In this document: piece by piece, positions 46,029 through 54,841 of the stretch | Layout: each line of letters begins with the position of its first letter | Position numbering within the stretch: the stretch's first letter is position 1 | Assembly (NCBI GenBank): GCA_963849365.1 | Contig: CAWKHA010000001.1 | Location: forward strand, 992,001-1,056,000 | Direction: 5' to 3' | DNA: 64,000 nucleotides | From: CAVQCJ01 sp963849365 | GTDB lineage: Bacteria; Actinomycetota; Actinomycetes; Prado026 | The notes under the pieces: model-generated | Database searches by the model: none | What the model was told of the DNA's origin: nothing | The model's input: only the letters and a program-made list of their open reading frames with translations | Made by a program: the position numbers and the translations under genes

Positions 46029-47675
46029 ATGGCTGGCACGGCCGAGAACGGTGCGGCCGGCTCCCCGGGCCCGACGGCCGCCGACTCGACCGCACCCGGC
46101 CGGGCCGGGCTGGTGCTCCTCGCGCTGATCCTGGTCGCGGCCGTCGCGAACCTGAACCTCGCCGTCGCCAACGTCGCGCTGCCGGACATCGGCAAGGCGT
46201 TCGACGCCTCGCAGACGTCGCTGAACCTGATCGCCGTCGGGTACTCGCTGGGCCTGGCTGCCTCGGTGCTCTACCTGGGTGCGCTCGGCGACCGTCACGG
46301 CCGCAAGCTGATGCTGCTGCTCGGCGTCACCCTGTCGATCCCGGCCTGCCTGCTCGCGGCGTACGCGCCGAGCGAGCAGGTGCTCATCGTGGCCAGGCTG
46401 GTCGGCGGCGTCTCCGCCGGCATGGCGTACCCGACGACGCTCGCGCTGATCGCAGCGCTCTGGTCCGGACCGGCCCGGACCCGCTCGATCGCGTTGTGGT
46501 CGGCCCTGGGCGGCGCGATCTCGGCCTTGGGACCGCTGCTGTCCGGGTTCCTGCTGCAGTACTTCTGGTGGGGTTCGGTCTTCCTGGTCACGCTGCCGCT
46601 GGCCGCGGTGGCGCTGGTGATGGCCGCGCTCTACGTCCCCGCGCACGTCAACGAAGCCACCGACCCGGTCGACAACCTGGGCGGGATCCTGTCCGTGCTG
46701 CTGGTCGCAGCGCTGGTGCTGGCCATCAACTTCGCCGCGGTGCCCAACGCCGGGGCGCTCGTCCTGGGGCTCGCGGTCATCGCCCTCGCGGCCGGTGCGG
46801 CGTTCGTCCTCCGGCAGCGCGCGGCGCGCTTCCCGCTCTACGACCTGCACATCGCGGGACGGCGCATCTTCTGGGTGGCCGCGGTCGCCGGGATCATCGT
46901 GTTCGGCACCCTCATGGCCGCGATGTTCATCGGGCAGCAGTACCTGCAGAACGTGCTCGGCTACTCGACGCTGGACGCGGGTATGTCCATCATCCCGGCC
47001 GCGCTGTTCATGGTGCTGATCGCGCCGCGGTCGGCGAAGCTGGTCGAGGCCCGTGGCGCGCGGCTGACCCTGCTGATCGGCTACTTCTTCTGCCTGCTCG
47101 GCTTCCTGGTGATGCTCCTGTTCTGGGGCGAGGGGACGCCGTACTGGCAGGTCGGTCTCGCCTACGCCCTGGTCGGGGCGGGCGTCGGGTTCGCCGGCAC
47201 CCCGGCGTCGCACTCGCTCACCGGCTCGGTCCCGGTGCCCCGCGCCGGCATGGCGTCGGGAACGGCCGATCTGCAGCGCGACCTGGGCGGGGCCATCATG
47301 CAGTCCATCCTCGGTGCGCTGCTGACGGCGGGCTACGCCGCCGCTGTCGCGGCCGCCATCGCCTCGGCGCCGAACGGCGACCAGGTGACGGCCCAGATGC
47401 AGACCGAGCTGGAGAAGTCCTTCTCCAGCGCGTCGGCGATGGCCGAGCAGTACCCGCAGTACTCGGCACAGATCATCGCCGGCGCCAAGCAGTCGTTCCT
47501 GGACGGCGACCAGTGGGCGTACACCGCCGGGATCGTCGCGATCCTGGTGGGCGCGGCCGTCGTCGCCACGATGTTCCCGCGCAACGAGGACGAACGACGG
47601 CTGCTGGCGGAGTACCACGCCGAGGACACCGGAGCCGGCCCGTCCCCGGCGCGACAAGCCGAGCAGCCGGCCTGA
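46029..47675 (+). CDS. DHA2-type MFS drug/proton antiporter (14 TM)
   Basis: 548 residues. Motif A (LYLGALGDRHGRKLMLLLGV), the motif C-like ALGGAISALGPLLSGFLLQY, VANVALPDIGKAFDASQTSL in TM1 and a long periplasmic loop before the last helix (QMQTELEKSFSSASAMAEQY) mark the EmrB/QacA group. The C-terminal tail is acidic (NEDERRLLAEYHAEDT). ATG 46029 has CGGAGG ten bases upstream; the longer open frame to 45915 is a Gly/Ala/His stretch in the divergent promoter region. The substrate is unknown. A SHOCT membrane protein gene follows after 50 bp. Confidence 0.9.
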   Translation: MAGTAENGAAGSPGPTAADSTAPGRAGLVLLALILVAAVANLNLAVANVALPDIGKAFDASQTSLNLIAVGYSLGLAASVLYLGALGDRHGRKLMLLLGVTLSIPACLLAAYAPSEQVLIVARLVGGVSAGMAYPTTLALIAALWSGPARTRSIALWSALGGAISALGPLLSGFLLQYFWWGSVFLVTLPLAAVALVMAALYVPAHVNEATDPVDNLGGILSVLLVAALVLAINFAAVPNAGALVLGLAVIALAAGAAFVLRQRAARFPLYDLHIAGRRIFWVAAVAGIIVFGTLMAAMFIGQQYLQNVLGYSTLDAGMSIIPAALFMVLIAPRSAKLVEARGARLTLLIGYFFCLLGFLVMLLFWGEGTPYWQVGLAYALVGAGVGFAGTPASHSLTGSVPVPRAGMASGTADLQRDLGGAIMQSILGALLTAGYAAAVAAAIASAPNGDQVTAQMQTELEKSFSSASAMAEQYPQYSAQIIAGAKQSFLDGDQWAYTAGIVAILVGAAVVATMFPRNEDERRLLAEYHAEDTGAGPSPARQAEQPA

Positions 47676-47725
47676 GGACCGCACCAAGAGCACGAACCCG
47701 TGACAACCGAGGGAAAGGAACAACG

Positions 47726-48124
47726 GTGACCATCGCCGCAGAGTTCGGTACCGGCCAGGTCCTCTGGTCGATGCTGTGGTTCTTCATGTTCTTCATCTGG
47801 ATCTGGCTGCTGATCGTCGTGTTCAGCGACATCTTCCGCAGCCCGGACCTGGGCGGCGGGGCGAAGGCCCTGTGGACGATCTTCGTGGTCCTCCTCCCGT
47901 ACCTGGGTGTGTTCGTCTACCTGATCGCGCGCGGCGGGAAGATGCACGAGCACGCGATGCAGCAGGCCCAGGCGCAGGACGCCGCGACGCGGCAGTACAT
48001 CCAGAGCGTGGCCGGCAGCGGCACGAGCTCGGCCGACGAGATCGCCCGGCTGGCCGACCTCAAGGCCAAGGGCGTGATCGACGAGGCCGAGTTCCAGAAG
48101 GCCAAGGCCAAGATCCTCGGCTGA
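47726..48124 (+). CDS. PLDc_N/SHOCT-domain small membrane protein
   Basis: 132 residues. Two TM helices (LWSMLWFFMFFIWIWLLIVV and ALWTIFVVLLPYLGVFVYLI) form a PLDc_N-like anchor. A charged Gln/Ala-rich stretch and a C-terminal SHOCT motif (DEIARLADLKAKGVIDEAEF, then AKAKILG) follow. SHOCT domains mediate oligomerisation or membrane-linked interactions and often close small stress proteins. The start is GTG 47726 with AGGAA upstream. Confidence 0.88.
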   Translation: MTIAAEFGTGQVLWSMLWFFMFFIWIWLLIVVFSDIFRSPDLGGGAKALWTIFVVLLPYLGVFVYLIARGGKMHEHAMQQAQAQDAATRQYIQSVAGSGTSSADEIARLADLKAKGVIDEAEFQKAKAKILG

Positions 48125-48131
48125 CCCGTCG

Positions 48132-48203
48132 CACTCTGCCGACCGAGTGGTCGCGTGCGAGGGCCCGTCCGGGCTCTCGGCCGGCCGCTCGGTCGGCAGA
48201 GTG
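48132..48203. terminator. Long 16-bp inverted repeat between convergent genes
   Basis: CACTCTGCCGACCGAG (48132-48147) and its exact complement CTCGGTCGGCAGAGTG (48188-48203) enclose a 40-nt loop that itself holds an imperfect hairpin (GAGGGCCCG ... CGGGCTCTC). The structure lies between the convergent SHOCT and ADH genes, so it can stop transcription from both sides. No T-tract is seen. Confidence 0.75.
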
Positions 48204-48226
48204 GTCTCCGGGGCGGGTGGCGGCGC

Positions 48227-49240
48227 CTAGCGGCGCGGGTCCACGTGGATCTTCGGGCCGGGCCCGCAACCGCGCGGTCGCGACCCGGCGAGAACCTCTG
48301 CGACCCTGTCGAGACCCACCGTCGCCGCGACCAGCGGGCGCGGGTCCACCGCCCCGGACGCGTAGTGCTCGATCGTGCCGGGCAGCCCCGGTGACGCGCT
48401 GAGGATGCCCACCGCGGTGACGTCCTTGAGCGCCAGCGTGCGGGTGTCGATCTGGCTGGGGCTGCCCGCCAGGCCGATGTACACCACCCGCCGGCCCGGC
48501 TCGACGCGGTCGAGCGCGAGGGCGGGCAGCCCCGGTGCGTCCGAGGCGTCGACGACGGCGTCGAAGGGCAGCGCGGGCAGGTCGGCCAGGGTCCACGCGC
48601 CGTCCACCCCGAGCGTCCGGGCGAACGCGAGCGAGGCCTCCGAGCGACCCAGGACATGGACCTGCGCACCGTGCGCCATCGCGAACTGCGCCACCAGCAG
48701 ACCGATCGTGCCGGGGCCCAGGACGAGCACGCGCTCGGTCGCTGCCAGGGCCGCGGCCCAGAAGGCGCGCAGCGCGTTCCCGCCCGGCTCGACGAGCGCG
48801 CCCGCCACGTCGTCGACCGCATCGGGGAGCGGGTGCAACGAGGAGACCGGCACCGCCATCCGCTCGGCGAGCGCCCCGGCGAAGCCGCCGCGGATCCCGA
48901 CCTCGTACCGGTCGTCGCAGACGTGCTGCCGGCCGGACCGGCAGCGCCGGCACCGGCCGCAGCCCAGCATGGTGTCGCCCGTGGTGCGCCGGCCGAGCCA
49001 GCTCGGGTCGACGCCGGCGCCCACCGCACAGACCGTGCCGCTCCACTCGTGCCCCAACCGGAGCGGGTAGGCGGCGTGACCGGTGTGCAGGTACGCCATC
49101 TCGCCGGTGAAGAACTCGACATCGGTGCCGCACAGGCCGACGCGCGCGACGTCCACGACGACCTGGCCCGACGAGGGGACCGGTTCCGGTACCTCCTCGA
49201 CGGTGGCCCGGCGCGGCCCGGTGACGACGAACGCCCTCAC
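48227..49240 (-). CDS. Zinc-dependent alcohol dehydrogenase family (sugar/polyol dehydrogenase)
   Basis: 337 residues of the medium-chain MDR superfamily. Catalytic zinc ligands CGTDVEFFTG, GHEWSGTVCAVG and a structural cysteine cluster (CGRCRRCRSGRQHVC) are present. The nucleotide motif VLVLGPGTIGLLVAQFAMAH follows, then VDASDAPGLPALALDRV. Proteins with this layout oxidise threonine, sorbitol or galactitol/L-arabinitol. GTG 49240 overlaps the SMP-30 stop by 4 bp (GTGA at 49237-49240), so it is coupled to that lactonase-like gene. Specificity cannot be assigned. Confidence 0.88.
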   Translation of the reverse strand: MRAFVVTGPRRATVEEVPEPVPSSGQVVVDVARVGLCGTDVEFFTGEMAYLHTGHAAYPLRLGHEWSGTVCAVGAGVDPSWLGRRTTGDTMLGCGRCRRCRSGRQHVCDDRYEVGIRGGFAGALAERMAVPVSSLHPLPDAVDDVAGALVEPGGNALRAFWAAALAATERVLVLGPGTIGLLVAQFAMAHGAQVHVLGRSEASLAFARTLGVDGAWTLADLPALPFDAVVDASDAPGLPALALDRVEPGRRVVYIGLAGSPSQIDTRTLALKDVTAVGILSASPGLPGTIEHYASGAVDPRPLVAATVGLDRVAEVLAGSRPRGCGPGPKIHVDPRR

Positions 49241-50133
49241 CGGGGGACCGCCCCGCGGCCCGACCAGGGGGTCGTCGGGACCCCACTGGTGCCGACGTCG
49301 GCCAGGAACAGCCGGCCCGAGTCGGGGAACGCCTCGCGCTGCTCCGTTGACAGATCCTCGGTGGCCGTCGTGATCAGCAGCCGGTCGAGGTCGGGCCCGA
49401 CGAAGGCGACGCTCGACGTGTGCGGCGCCGCGACCCGCACCGTCGCGAGGGGTACGCCGCCGGCCGAGTAGCACCGCACCTGGCCCTCCCCCCAGACCGC
49501 GACCCACAGGTTCCCTTCGACATCGACGCACAGCCCGTCCGGTGAGCCGTCCTCGACGCGCAGCAGCTGGCGCCGCGCGCCGACGGAGCCGTCGTCGACG
49601 GGGTAGCCGCGCGCCCACACGACGCCCGGGACGCTGTCGACGCTGTACAGCTGTGCCCCGTCGGGCGACCAGCCCAGCCCGTTCGAGAGGGTCAGGTCGG
49701 CGTCGAGCGTGGTGACCGTCCCGTCCGGCTCGAGGCGGCAGAGCACCTCGTCGCCGGCACGGTCGTCGAGTGCCATGCTGCCGACCAGGAAACGTCCGGC
49801 GCCGTCGCACGCACCGTCGTTGAGCCGGCTGTCCTTGGTCTCGGGGATGAGCTCGGCCACCGCGTCGCGCGTGCCGCCGGGACCCAGGACAGTCAACGAC
49901 TTCGCCTGGGCGACGAGCAGCCGGCCGTCCTGCGCCGGCACCACCGCCGCGACCCTCCCGTCGAAGTCGTGCCTGCCCGTCCGCTCCACCCGGTCGGCGC
50001 GCAGCACTCCCTCGAAGACGTGCCCGGCCTCGATGTCCACCCACAGCACGCGCTCGCGGTCGGCGTCCCACACGGGCCCTTCGGCCAGCCGGTGGACGTC
50101 GCCGGAGGCCGGCCTGGCCTCGAACACGTCCAC
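49237..50133 (-). CDS. SMP-30/gluconolactonase family protein
   Basis: 298 residues of a six-bladed propeller. Motifs: LAEGPVWDADRERVLWVDIE (metal-binding Glu), SRLNDGACDGAGRFLVGSMA (Asn/Asp ligands), SNGLGWSPDGAQLYSVDS (Asn and Asp ligands), GSPDGLCVDVEGNLWVAVWG. It likely opens sugar lactones in an oxidative sugar pathway, with the downstream dehydrogenase. GTG 50133, 38 bp after a perfect 16-bp palindrome. The sugar is unknown; arabinose, fucose or galactose derivatives are options. Confidence 0.9.
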   Translation of the reverse strand: MDVFEARPASGDVHRLAEGPVWDADRERVLWVDIEAGHVFEGVLRADRVERTGRHDFDGRVAAVVPAQDGRLLVAQAKSLTVLGPGGTRDAVAELIPETKDSRLNDGACDGAGRFLVGSMALDDRAGDEVLCRLEPDGTVTTLDADLTLSNGLGWSPDGAQLYSVDSVPGVVWARGYPVDDGSVGARRQLLRVEDGSPDGLCVDVEGNLWVAVWGEGQVRCYSAGGVPLATVRVAAPHTSSVAFVGPDLDRLLITTATEDLSTEQREAFPDSGRLFLADVGTSGVPTTPWSGRGAVPR

Positions 50134-50170
50134 GATGCCGCCCGGTGCCGCGCCGGTGCCCCGCGCTGTC

Positions 50171-50186
50171 GCGGGACGCGTCCCGC
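50171..50186 (-). promoter_or_regulatory. Perfect 16-bp palindrome upstream of the SMP-30/ADH operon
   Basis: GCGGGACGCGTCCCGC is a perfect palindrome centred about 45 bp upstream of the SMP-30 start codon. Its outer arms equal those of the palindrome upstream of the DMGDH-like gene (19379-19394). A LacI-family-like operator is plausible for a sugar catabolic operon; the regulator is not encoded nearby. Confidence 0.5.
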
Positions 50187-50269
50187 AGCCGACCGTAGCC
50201 GATGGGCACGGCGCCGGCGCGGACGGACGGTCCGGGATGCGTCCGTCCGCGCCGGCCGCGCGACCGCGG

Positions 50270-51604
50270 TCAGGCCCTGCTTCCTCGTGGCCGGCTCGCC
50301 GCCGTCAGGGCCAGGCCGGCGAGGGCCAGACCGAGCGCCAGAGCGAGCAGCTCGCCAGGATCCGGTCCCGACCCGGTGGCGGCCAGCCCCGTGCCCGGCT
50401 TGGTGATCTTCTCGCCCAGCACGGCGGCGACGTTGTTGGTCACCGGATTGGACGTCGCCTCGGCCCGCGCGGACTTCACGCGCCCGACGTTCGTGACAGA
50501 CGTCGGCGTACCCGTCGTGTCGACCCGGACGGAGAAGGCCACGCCGAGCTGGTCACCCGGCGCCATCGTCCCCAGCATCACCGTCAGCAGCCGGCTGCCG
50601 GAGTCGTAGGTCACGGCGCACGGTGTGTGCGCGGCCGGGATGCAGACCGCGCTGCCGGCCACGTACGTGACTCCGTCAGGGATCACGTCCGCGATGGTGA
50701 CGCCGTCCTGGCTCACGTTGCCGGTGGCCGTGGTCGTCAGCGTGTAGACGATGACATCACCTGGCGCCACCGTCCCGGTGGGGGCGTTCGCCTTGGTCAC
50801 CGTCAGGCCGGCCACCTCGGCCGGGGGTGCCGGCCGGTTGTTGACCACACGGACCTCGACGTTGTCACAGACCTGCACTGTGACCGTGGCAGACGGACGG
50901 TAGGTCGGCGGGTCCCAGCCCTGGGGCTGGTTCTCCGCCACCGTGCAGACCGTGCCGGCCGGCAGCCTCTGGGTGGTCGCGGACTGGCCGACCGCCAGGT
51001 CGAACGTGCGGCTGTAGTCGGCCGCCGCGCAGGTCACCGTCACCGGGAACAGCGTGTCCCCGGCCGGCTGGCTGCCCTCCGCCAGCACCTTGGTCACGGT
51101 CACCGTGCCCTCCGGGGTGGCGCAGGAGACCTTGAACACCTTGCTCTTCACCTTGTCCAGCTCTACCCAGCCGCCGGCGCCGTTCTTGCCGTACGCCGTG
51201 GCCTTGTAGTGGCCGGCTGCCAACACCGCTCCACCGCGGTTGAAGTACTCGCTCGCGAAGGAACCGCCCGCATCAGTGACGTACGGCCCGAACCAGTTCG
51301 GGTCGGGCAGCGTGCCGGTCGGCCCGTCCCCGCCCTGAACGGTGAAGGCCAGTGCAACTCTGTGCCCGGGCGTGAAGCCGAAACCCTCCAGGTTGAACGT
51401 GCACACCTTGGGGTCGTTGCTCTCGGTCCCCGACGGTGTGCCGTACTCGTGCACCTTCAGGGTTCCCTGGCTGCCTCCGGTCCCACCGGCCGACGCCACA
51501 CCGAGACCGGTGCTCCCCGACAGCGCCAGCGCCAGTGTGAGCATGGCGAGTGCCGCCGCGCGTGCCAGCCACGTGGCGCCATGCCGTCCGTTGCCCCTCA
51601 TCAC
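50270..51604 (-). CDS. Secreted DUF11-repeat surface protein with LAxTG sorting signal
   Basis: 444 residues. Signal peptide (AAALAMLTLALALSGSTGLG), an N-terminal domain (about 45-160), a GTVTVTKVLAEGSQPAGDTL prealbumin-like domain (about 160-260), then a DUF11 domain (GLTVTKANAPTGTVAPGDVI, DVIPDGVTYVAGSAVC). The C-terminus has LAATG, a hydrophobic helix (LLALALGLALAGLALTA) and Arg residues at the very end, i.e. a cell wall sorting signal of the class E sortase type (LAxTG). It is exposed at the cell wall. No sortase gene is in the window. ATG 51604; the gene is divergent from htrA. Confidence 0.88.
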   Translation of the reverse strand: MMRGNGRHGATWLARAAALAMLTLALALSGSTGLGVASAGGTGGSQGTLKVHEYGTPSGTESNDPKVCTFNLEGFGFTPGHRVALAFTVQGGDGPTGTLPDPNWFGPYVTDAGGSFASEYFNRGGAVLAAGHYKATAYGKNGAGGWVELDKVKSKVFKVSCATPEGTVTVTKVLAEGSQPAGDTLFPVTVTCAAADYSRTFDLAVGQSATTQRLPAGTVCTVAENQPQGWDPPTYRPSATVTVQVCDNVEVRVVNNRPAPPAEVAGLTVTKANAPTGTVAPGDVIVYTLTTTATGNVSQDGVTIADVIPDGVTYVAGSAVCIPAAHTPCAVTYDSGSRLLTVMLGTMAPGDQLGVAFSVRVDTTGTPTSVTNVGRVKSARAEATSNPVTNNVAAVLGEKITKPGTGLAATGSGPDPGELLALALGLALAGLALTAASRPRGSRA

Positions 51605-51910
51605 CGTTCACCTCACGACAGGTCGTGCGGTGGGCCGGTCTCACCAGTGGCTCCCCGTGACCGCTCCCCCAGGGGGAGGGTGGCCGATCGCTCCGGTCAC
51701 GGATCCGAACCTCCCAGGCAACCGTTGGTCGCCGCTTCCGAGCCTGCGTCGAAGGCGAGCGAGCCACCAGAGACGAACGTCCTCACCCGTACGGGTGAGT
51801 GCCGGCTCACAGGTGACTCGCAGGCCATCCGCGCCGGTTTGTCAGGCTCCGGACGTCCCATCGTCGTGCAGCCCGGCAGATGGAGCCGCTGCCATGACCG
51901 GGAGACAGAC
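51605..51910. promoter_or_regulatory. Divergent intergenic region with nested inverted repeat
   Basis: 306 bp between the surface-protein gene and the HtrA gene. It holds CCGTGACCG (51655-51663) and CGGTCACGG (51694-51702), a perfect 9-bp inverted repeat, enclosing the perfect hairpin CTCCCCC-A-GGGGGAG (51664-51678). This may be a shared operator or the 5-prime structure of one transcript. No clear -35/-10 pair was found. Confidence 0.5.
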
Positions 51911-53104
51911 ATGGACAGACCCGAGCAGGAGACCGAGAGCACCCAACCGTTGTTCGCGGCGGACTGGTGGACCGTGCCGGTGGCGGAGCACGCCGTGGTC
52001 GCACCGGCGCCGGCGCGACGCACCCACTCGCTCAGAGCCGCTCTGGCGGCGACCGGTGTCGCCCTCCTGCTGGTCGGCAGCGCCGGCTACCTGCTCGCAC
52101 GCTCGCAGCCGACACTGACGTCCGCCCTGCCGTCGATCAACTCCACCGGCTCCGCGAGCCAGGCGGCGGCCGACGGGTCCGGCGACCCGGTCTCGGCCGT
52201 GGCCGCGGCGGTCGTCGACATCAGCTCGACGCTGGGCTACAGCGGCGGGCAGGCGGCCGGCACCGGGATCGTGCTCACACCGGACGGCCTCGTGCTGACC
52301 AACAACCACGTCATCAGCGGCTCGACGTCCCTGTCCGCCACGGATGTCGGCAACGGCCGGACCTACCCGGCGACCGTCGTCGGCTACGACCGGAGCCACG
52401 ACGTGGCCGTCATCAAGCTCACCGGCGCGTCCGGCCTGCAGACCGCCTCGATCGGCGACTCGTCCGCGCTCGCGGTCGGCGACCAGGTCGTCGGGGTCGG
52501 CAACGCCGGCGGCGTCGGTGGGACGCCGAGCGCGGCCGCCGGGTCGGTGACGGCGCTCGACCAGTCCATCACCGCGTCCGACGAAGGCGACGGCACGTCG
52601 GAGCAGCTCGCCGGCTTGATCCAGGTGGACGCGCAGATCCAGCCCGGCGACTCCGGCGGCCCGCTCGTGGACACCGGCGGCCGGGTCGTTGGCGTGGACA
52701 CGGCGGCGTCCGGCGGCAACGGCTTCTCCTCCGGCGGTGGCGACGGTTTCGCCATCCCGATCCGCACCGCGCTCGCGATCGCCGACCAGATCGTCGCCGG
52801 GAACGCGTCGACGGATGTGCACATCGGCGCGACCGCGTTCCTGGGCCTCCAGGGAGCGGCTTCTCCGGACGGGGCGGGCGTGCAGGTGGCCGGCGTCGTC
52901 GAGGGGTCGGCGGCCGCGACCGCGGGCCTGTCGGCCGGTGACGTCGTCACCGCCGTCGACGGTCACGCCGTCGACAGCACCGAGACGCTCAGCTCGCTGC
53001 TGCGGGCGTACCACCCCGGCGACACGGTGAGGCTGACCTGGTACGACCAGCAGGGCCGGCAGCAGAGCGCGTCCGTGGAGCTGGCCGCCGGTCCCGCCGC
53101 CTGA
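51911..53104 (+). CDS. htrA: HtrA/DegP-like membrane-anchored serine protease with PDZ domain
   Basis: 397 residues. A cytoplasmic segment of about 40 residues, one TM helix (LRAALAATGVALLLVGSAGY), a Ser/Gly/Ala linker, then a trypsin-like domain with His133 (TNNHVISGS), Asp164 (SHDVAVIKL) and Ser248 (IQPGDSGGPLVD). The C-terminal PDZ (about 310-395) includes GVQVAGVVEGSAAATAGLSA and GDVVTAVDG. It degrades misfolded proteins outside the membrane. ATG 51911 follows GGGAGACAGAC. Divergent from the LAATG surface protein. Confidence 0.95.
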   Translation: MDRPEQETESTQPLFAADWWTVPVAEHAVVAPAPARRTHSLRAALAATGVALLLVGSAGYLLARSQPTLTSALPSINSTGSASQAAADGSGDPVSAVAAAVVDISSTLGYSGGQAAGTGIVLTPDGLVLTNNHVISGSTSLSATDVGNGRTYPATVVGYDRSHDVAVIKLTGASGLQTASIGDSSALAVGDQVVGVGNAGGVGGTPSAAAGSVTALDQSITASDEGDGTSEQLAGLIQVDAQIQPGDSGGPLVDTGGRVVGVDTAASGGNGFSSGGGDGFAIPIRTALAIADQIVAGNASTDVHIGATAFLGLQGAASPDGAGVQVAGVVEGSAAATAGLSAGDVVTAVDGHAVDSTETLSSLLRAYHPGDTVRLTWYDQQGRQQSASVELAAGPAA

Positions 53105-53136
53105 CGCCCCCTGACCGCGCCCCGCACGGGACGGCC

Positions 53137-54666
53137 CTAAGCGGCCGCCATGGCGGCTTCGGTCGGGACGTCCTCCTTCTTGGCGTTGACGAAGACGATC
53201 GCGCAGATGAGCGCACCGGTCAGGAGCAACGCGCCCCAGAAGAACGCCACGTGGTAACCGTGGATGAGCGCCAGCGGTGTCAGCTGCGCGATGTCGGCCG
53301 GGTTGTGGAGGTTCTCGGCGAAGAACGCCGTGACCGCCGATGCGAACACCGTGTTGAGCAGCGCGGTCCCGAGCGACCCGCCGATCTGCTGGGAGCTGTT
53401 CAGCACCGCGCTCGCGACACCGGCGTCGTGGTGGCCCACGCCCACGAGCGCCACGCTCGACGCAGGGATGAACACGCCCGCAAGTCCCACGCTCATCAGC
53501 AGCTCGGCCGGCAGCACGTGCGTGGCGTACGCAGTGTCCTGCCCGATCTGCGTGAGCAGCAGCATGCCCACGATGGACATGACGAGGCCGGGGATCATCA
53601 GCGGACGCGGCCCGACCCGTGGAAGCAGCTGCGCCACGAGACCCGCCGCCAGGATGATGCCGGCGCTGAAGGGCAGGAAGGCGAATCCGGACTTCAGCGG
53701 GCTGTAGCCCAGGTTGATCTGGAAGTAGTACGTGAGGAACAGGAACATCGCGAACAGGCCCGCACCCACGAGCAGGAACACCAGGTACGAGCCACCGCGG
53801 TTGCGGTTGCGGACGATGCGCAGCGGCAGCAGCGGGTTGGTGGCCCGACGCTCCCAGAGCACGAAGGCGACCAGGAGCACGGCGGCGAGGCTGAGGAAGA
53901 GGATCGTCGAGCTGGAGGTCCAGCCCTGGACCGCGGTGTCGTTGGGGTTGGCCGCGTTCTTCGGCTTCGCAGCCTCGGTGAAGCCGTAGACCAGTGAGAC
54001 CAGGCCGGCCGTCGACAGCACCGCTCCCGGGATGTCGTAGCGCGTGTCGCCGTGTGCCTTGCTCTCGTGCACGACGTAGACCGCCGCCACGGCGGTGATC
54101 AGTGCGATCGGCACGTTGACGCCGAGGCACCAGCGCCAGGACGCGTACTCGGTGAGGATTCCGCCCACGATCAGGCCGATCGCCGCCCCCCCGCCCGAGA
54201 TCGCACCGAAGACGCCGAACGCCTTGGCCCGTTCCTTGGGCGCGACGAACGTCACCGTGATCAGGGACAGCGCCGCGGGTGCCAGCAGAGCGGCGAAGGC
54301 GCCCTGCAGGCCGCGGGCGGCGAAGAGCAGTCCGGCGGTCGGTGCGAGACCGCCCAGCCCGGACGCGGCGGCGAACCCGATCAGGCCGATGATGAACGTG
54401 CGCTTCCGGCCGTTGTAGTCGGCGATCCGGCCACCGAGCAGCAGGAGACCGCCGAAGGCCAGCGTGTACGCAGTGACCACCCACTGACGGTCGGCAGTGC
54501 TGATGCCGAGCTCGCGCTGCGCGCTCGGCAGGGCGATGTTCACGATCGAGGCGTCGAGGATGATCATCAGCTGCGCCACGCCGATGACGCCCAGCGCCAG
54601 CCAGCGTCGAGGGTCGGCCGAGTCCATCCCCATCGGGTGATCTGGCGAAATGCTCGGATCGGTCAC
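53137..54666 (-). CDS. DHA2-type MFS multidrug exporter (14 TM)
   Basis: 509 residues. IILDASIVNIALPSAQRELG in TM1, motif A LGGRIADYNGRKRTFIIGLI, motif C GAISGGGAAIGLIVGGIL and 14 predicted helices define an EmrB/QacA-type exporter. GTG 54666. An 18-bp palindrome lies 22 bp upstream of the start. No regulator sits beside it (a dimeric alpha/beta-barrel gene precedes it), so it may respond to a distant TetR-type repressor. Substrate unknown. Confidence 0.92.
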   Translation of the reverse strand: MTDPSISPDHPMGMDSADPRRWLALGVIGVAQLMIILDASIVNIALPSAQRELGISTADRQWVVTAYTLAFGGLLLLGGRIADYNGRKRTFIIGLIGFAAASGLGGLAPTAGLLFAARGLQGAFAALLAPAALSLITVTFVAPKERAKAFGVFGAISGGGAAIGLIVGGILTEYASWRWCLGVNVPIALITAVAAVYVVHESKAHGDTRYDIPGAVLSTAGLVSLVYGFTEAAKPKNAANPNDTAVQGWTSSSTILFLSLAAVLLVAFVLWERRATNPLLPLRIVRNRNRGGSYLVFLLVGAGLFAMFLFLTYYFQINLGYSPLKSGFAFLPFSAGIILAAGLVAQLLPRVGPRPLMIPGLVMSIVGMLLLTQIGQDTAYATHVLPAELLMSVGLAGVFIPASSVALVGVGHHDAGVASAVLNSSQQIGGSLGTALLNTVFASAVTAFFAENLHNPADIAQLTPLALIHGYHVAFFWGALLLTGALICAIVFVNAKKEDVPTEAAMAAA

Positions 54667-54687
54667 GAGGACTCCTGACGACGAGGC

Positions 54688-54705
54688 CGACCGGTCGACC
54701 GGTCG
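54688..54705 (-). promoter_or_regulatory. 18-bp palindromic operator upstream of the second DHA2 exporter
   Basis: CGACCGGTCGACCGGTCG is a perfect 18-bp palindrome made of two overlapping CGACCGGTCG decamers. It is 22 bp before the GTG start. This tandem symmetry resembles TetR-family operators that bind two dimers. It is not adjacent to any regulator gene. Confidence 0.55.
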
Positions 54706-54841
54706 ACGCGAGGGCAGCGGCTGCGGGGGCTCGCTCCTTCAGCCGGGATTCAGGCTAGCCGAGGGACCCGACAGCGGTCTCGGGAGCCGCCCGTCCCCCG
54801 CAGCCGGGTCTGCGGGAGGACGCTGCCCCGGGCGTCGGCGG

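Noticed and set aside
44121..47723. Minus-strand frame of 1200 codons
   Set aside because: It covers cydAB in a wrong frame and runs antisense to the DHA2 exporter. No domain is recognisable.
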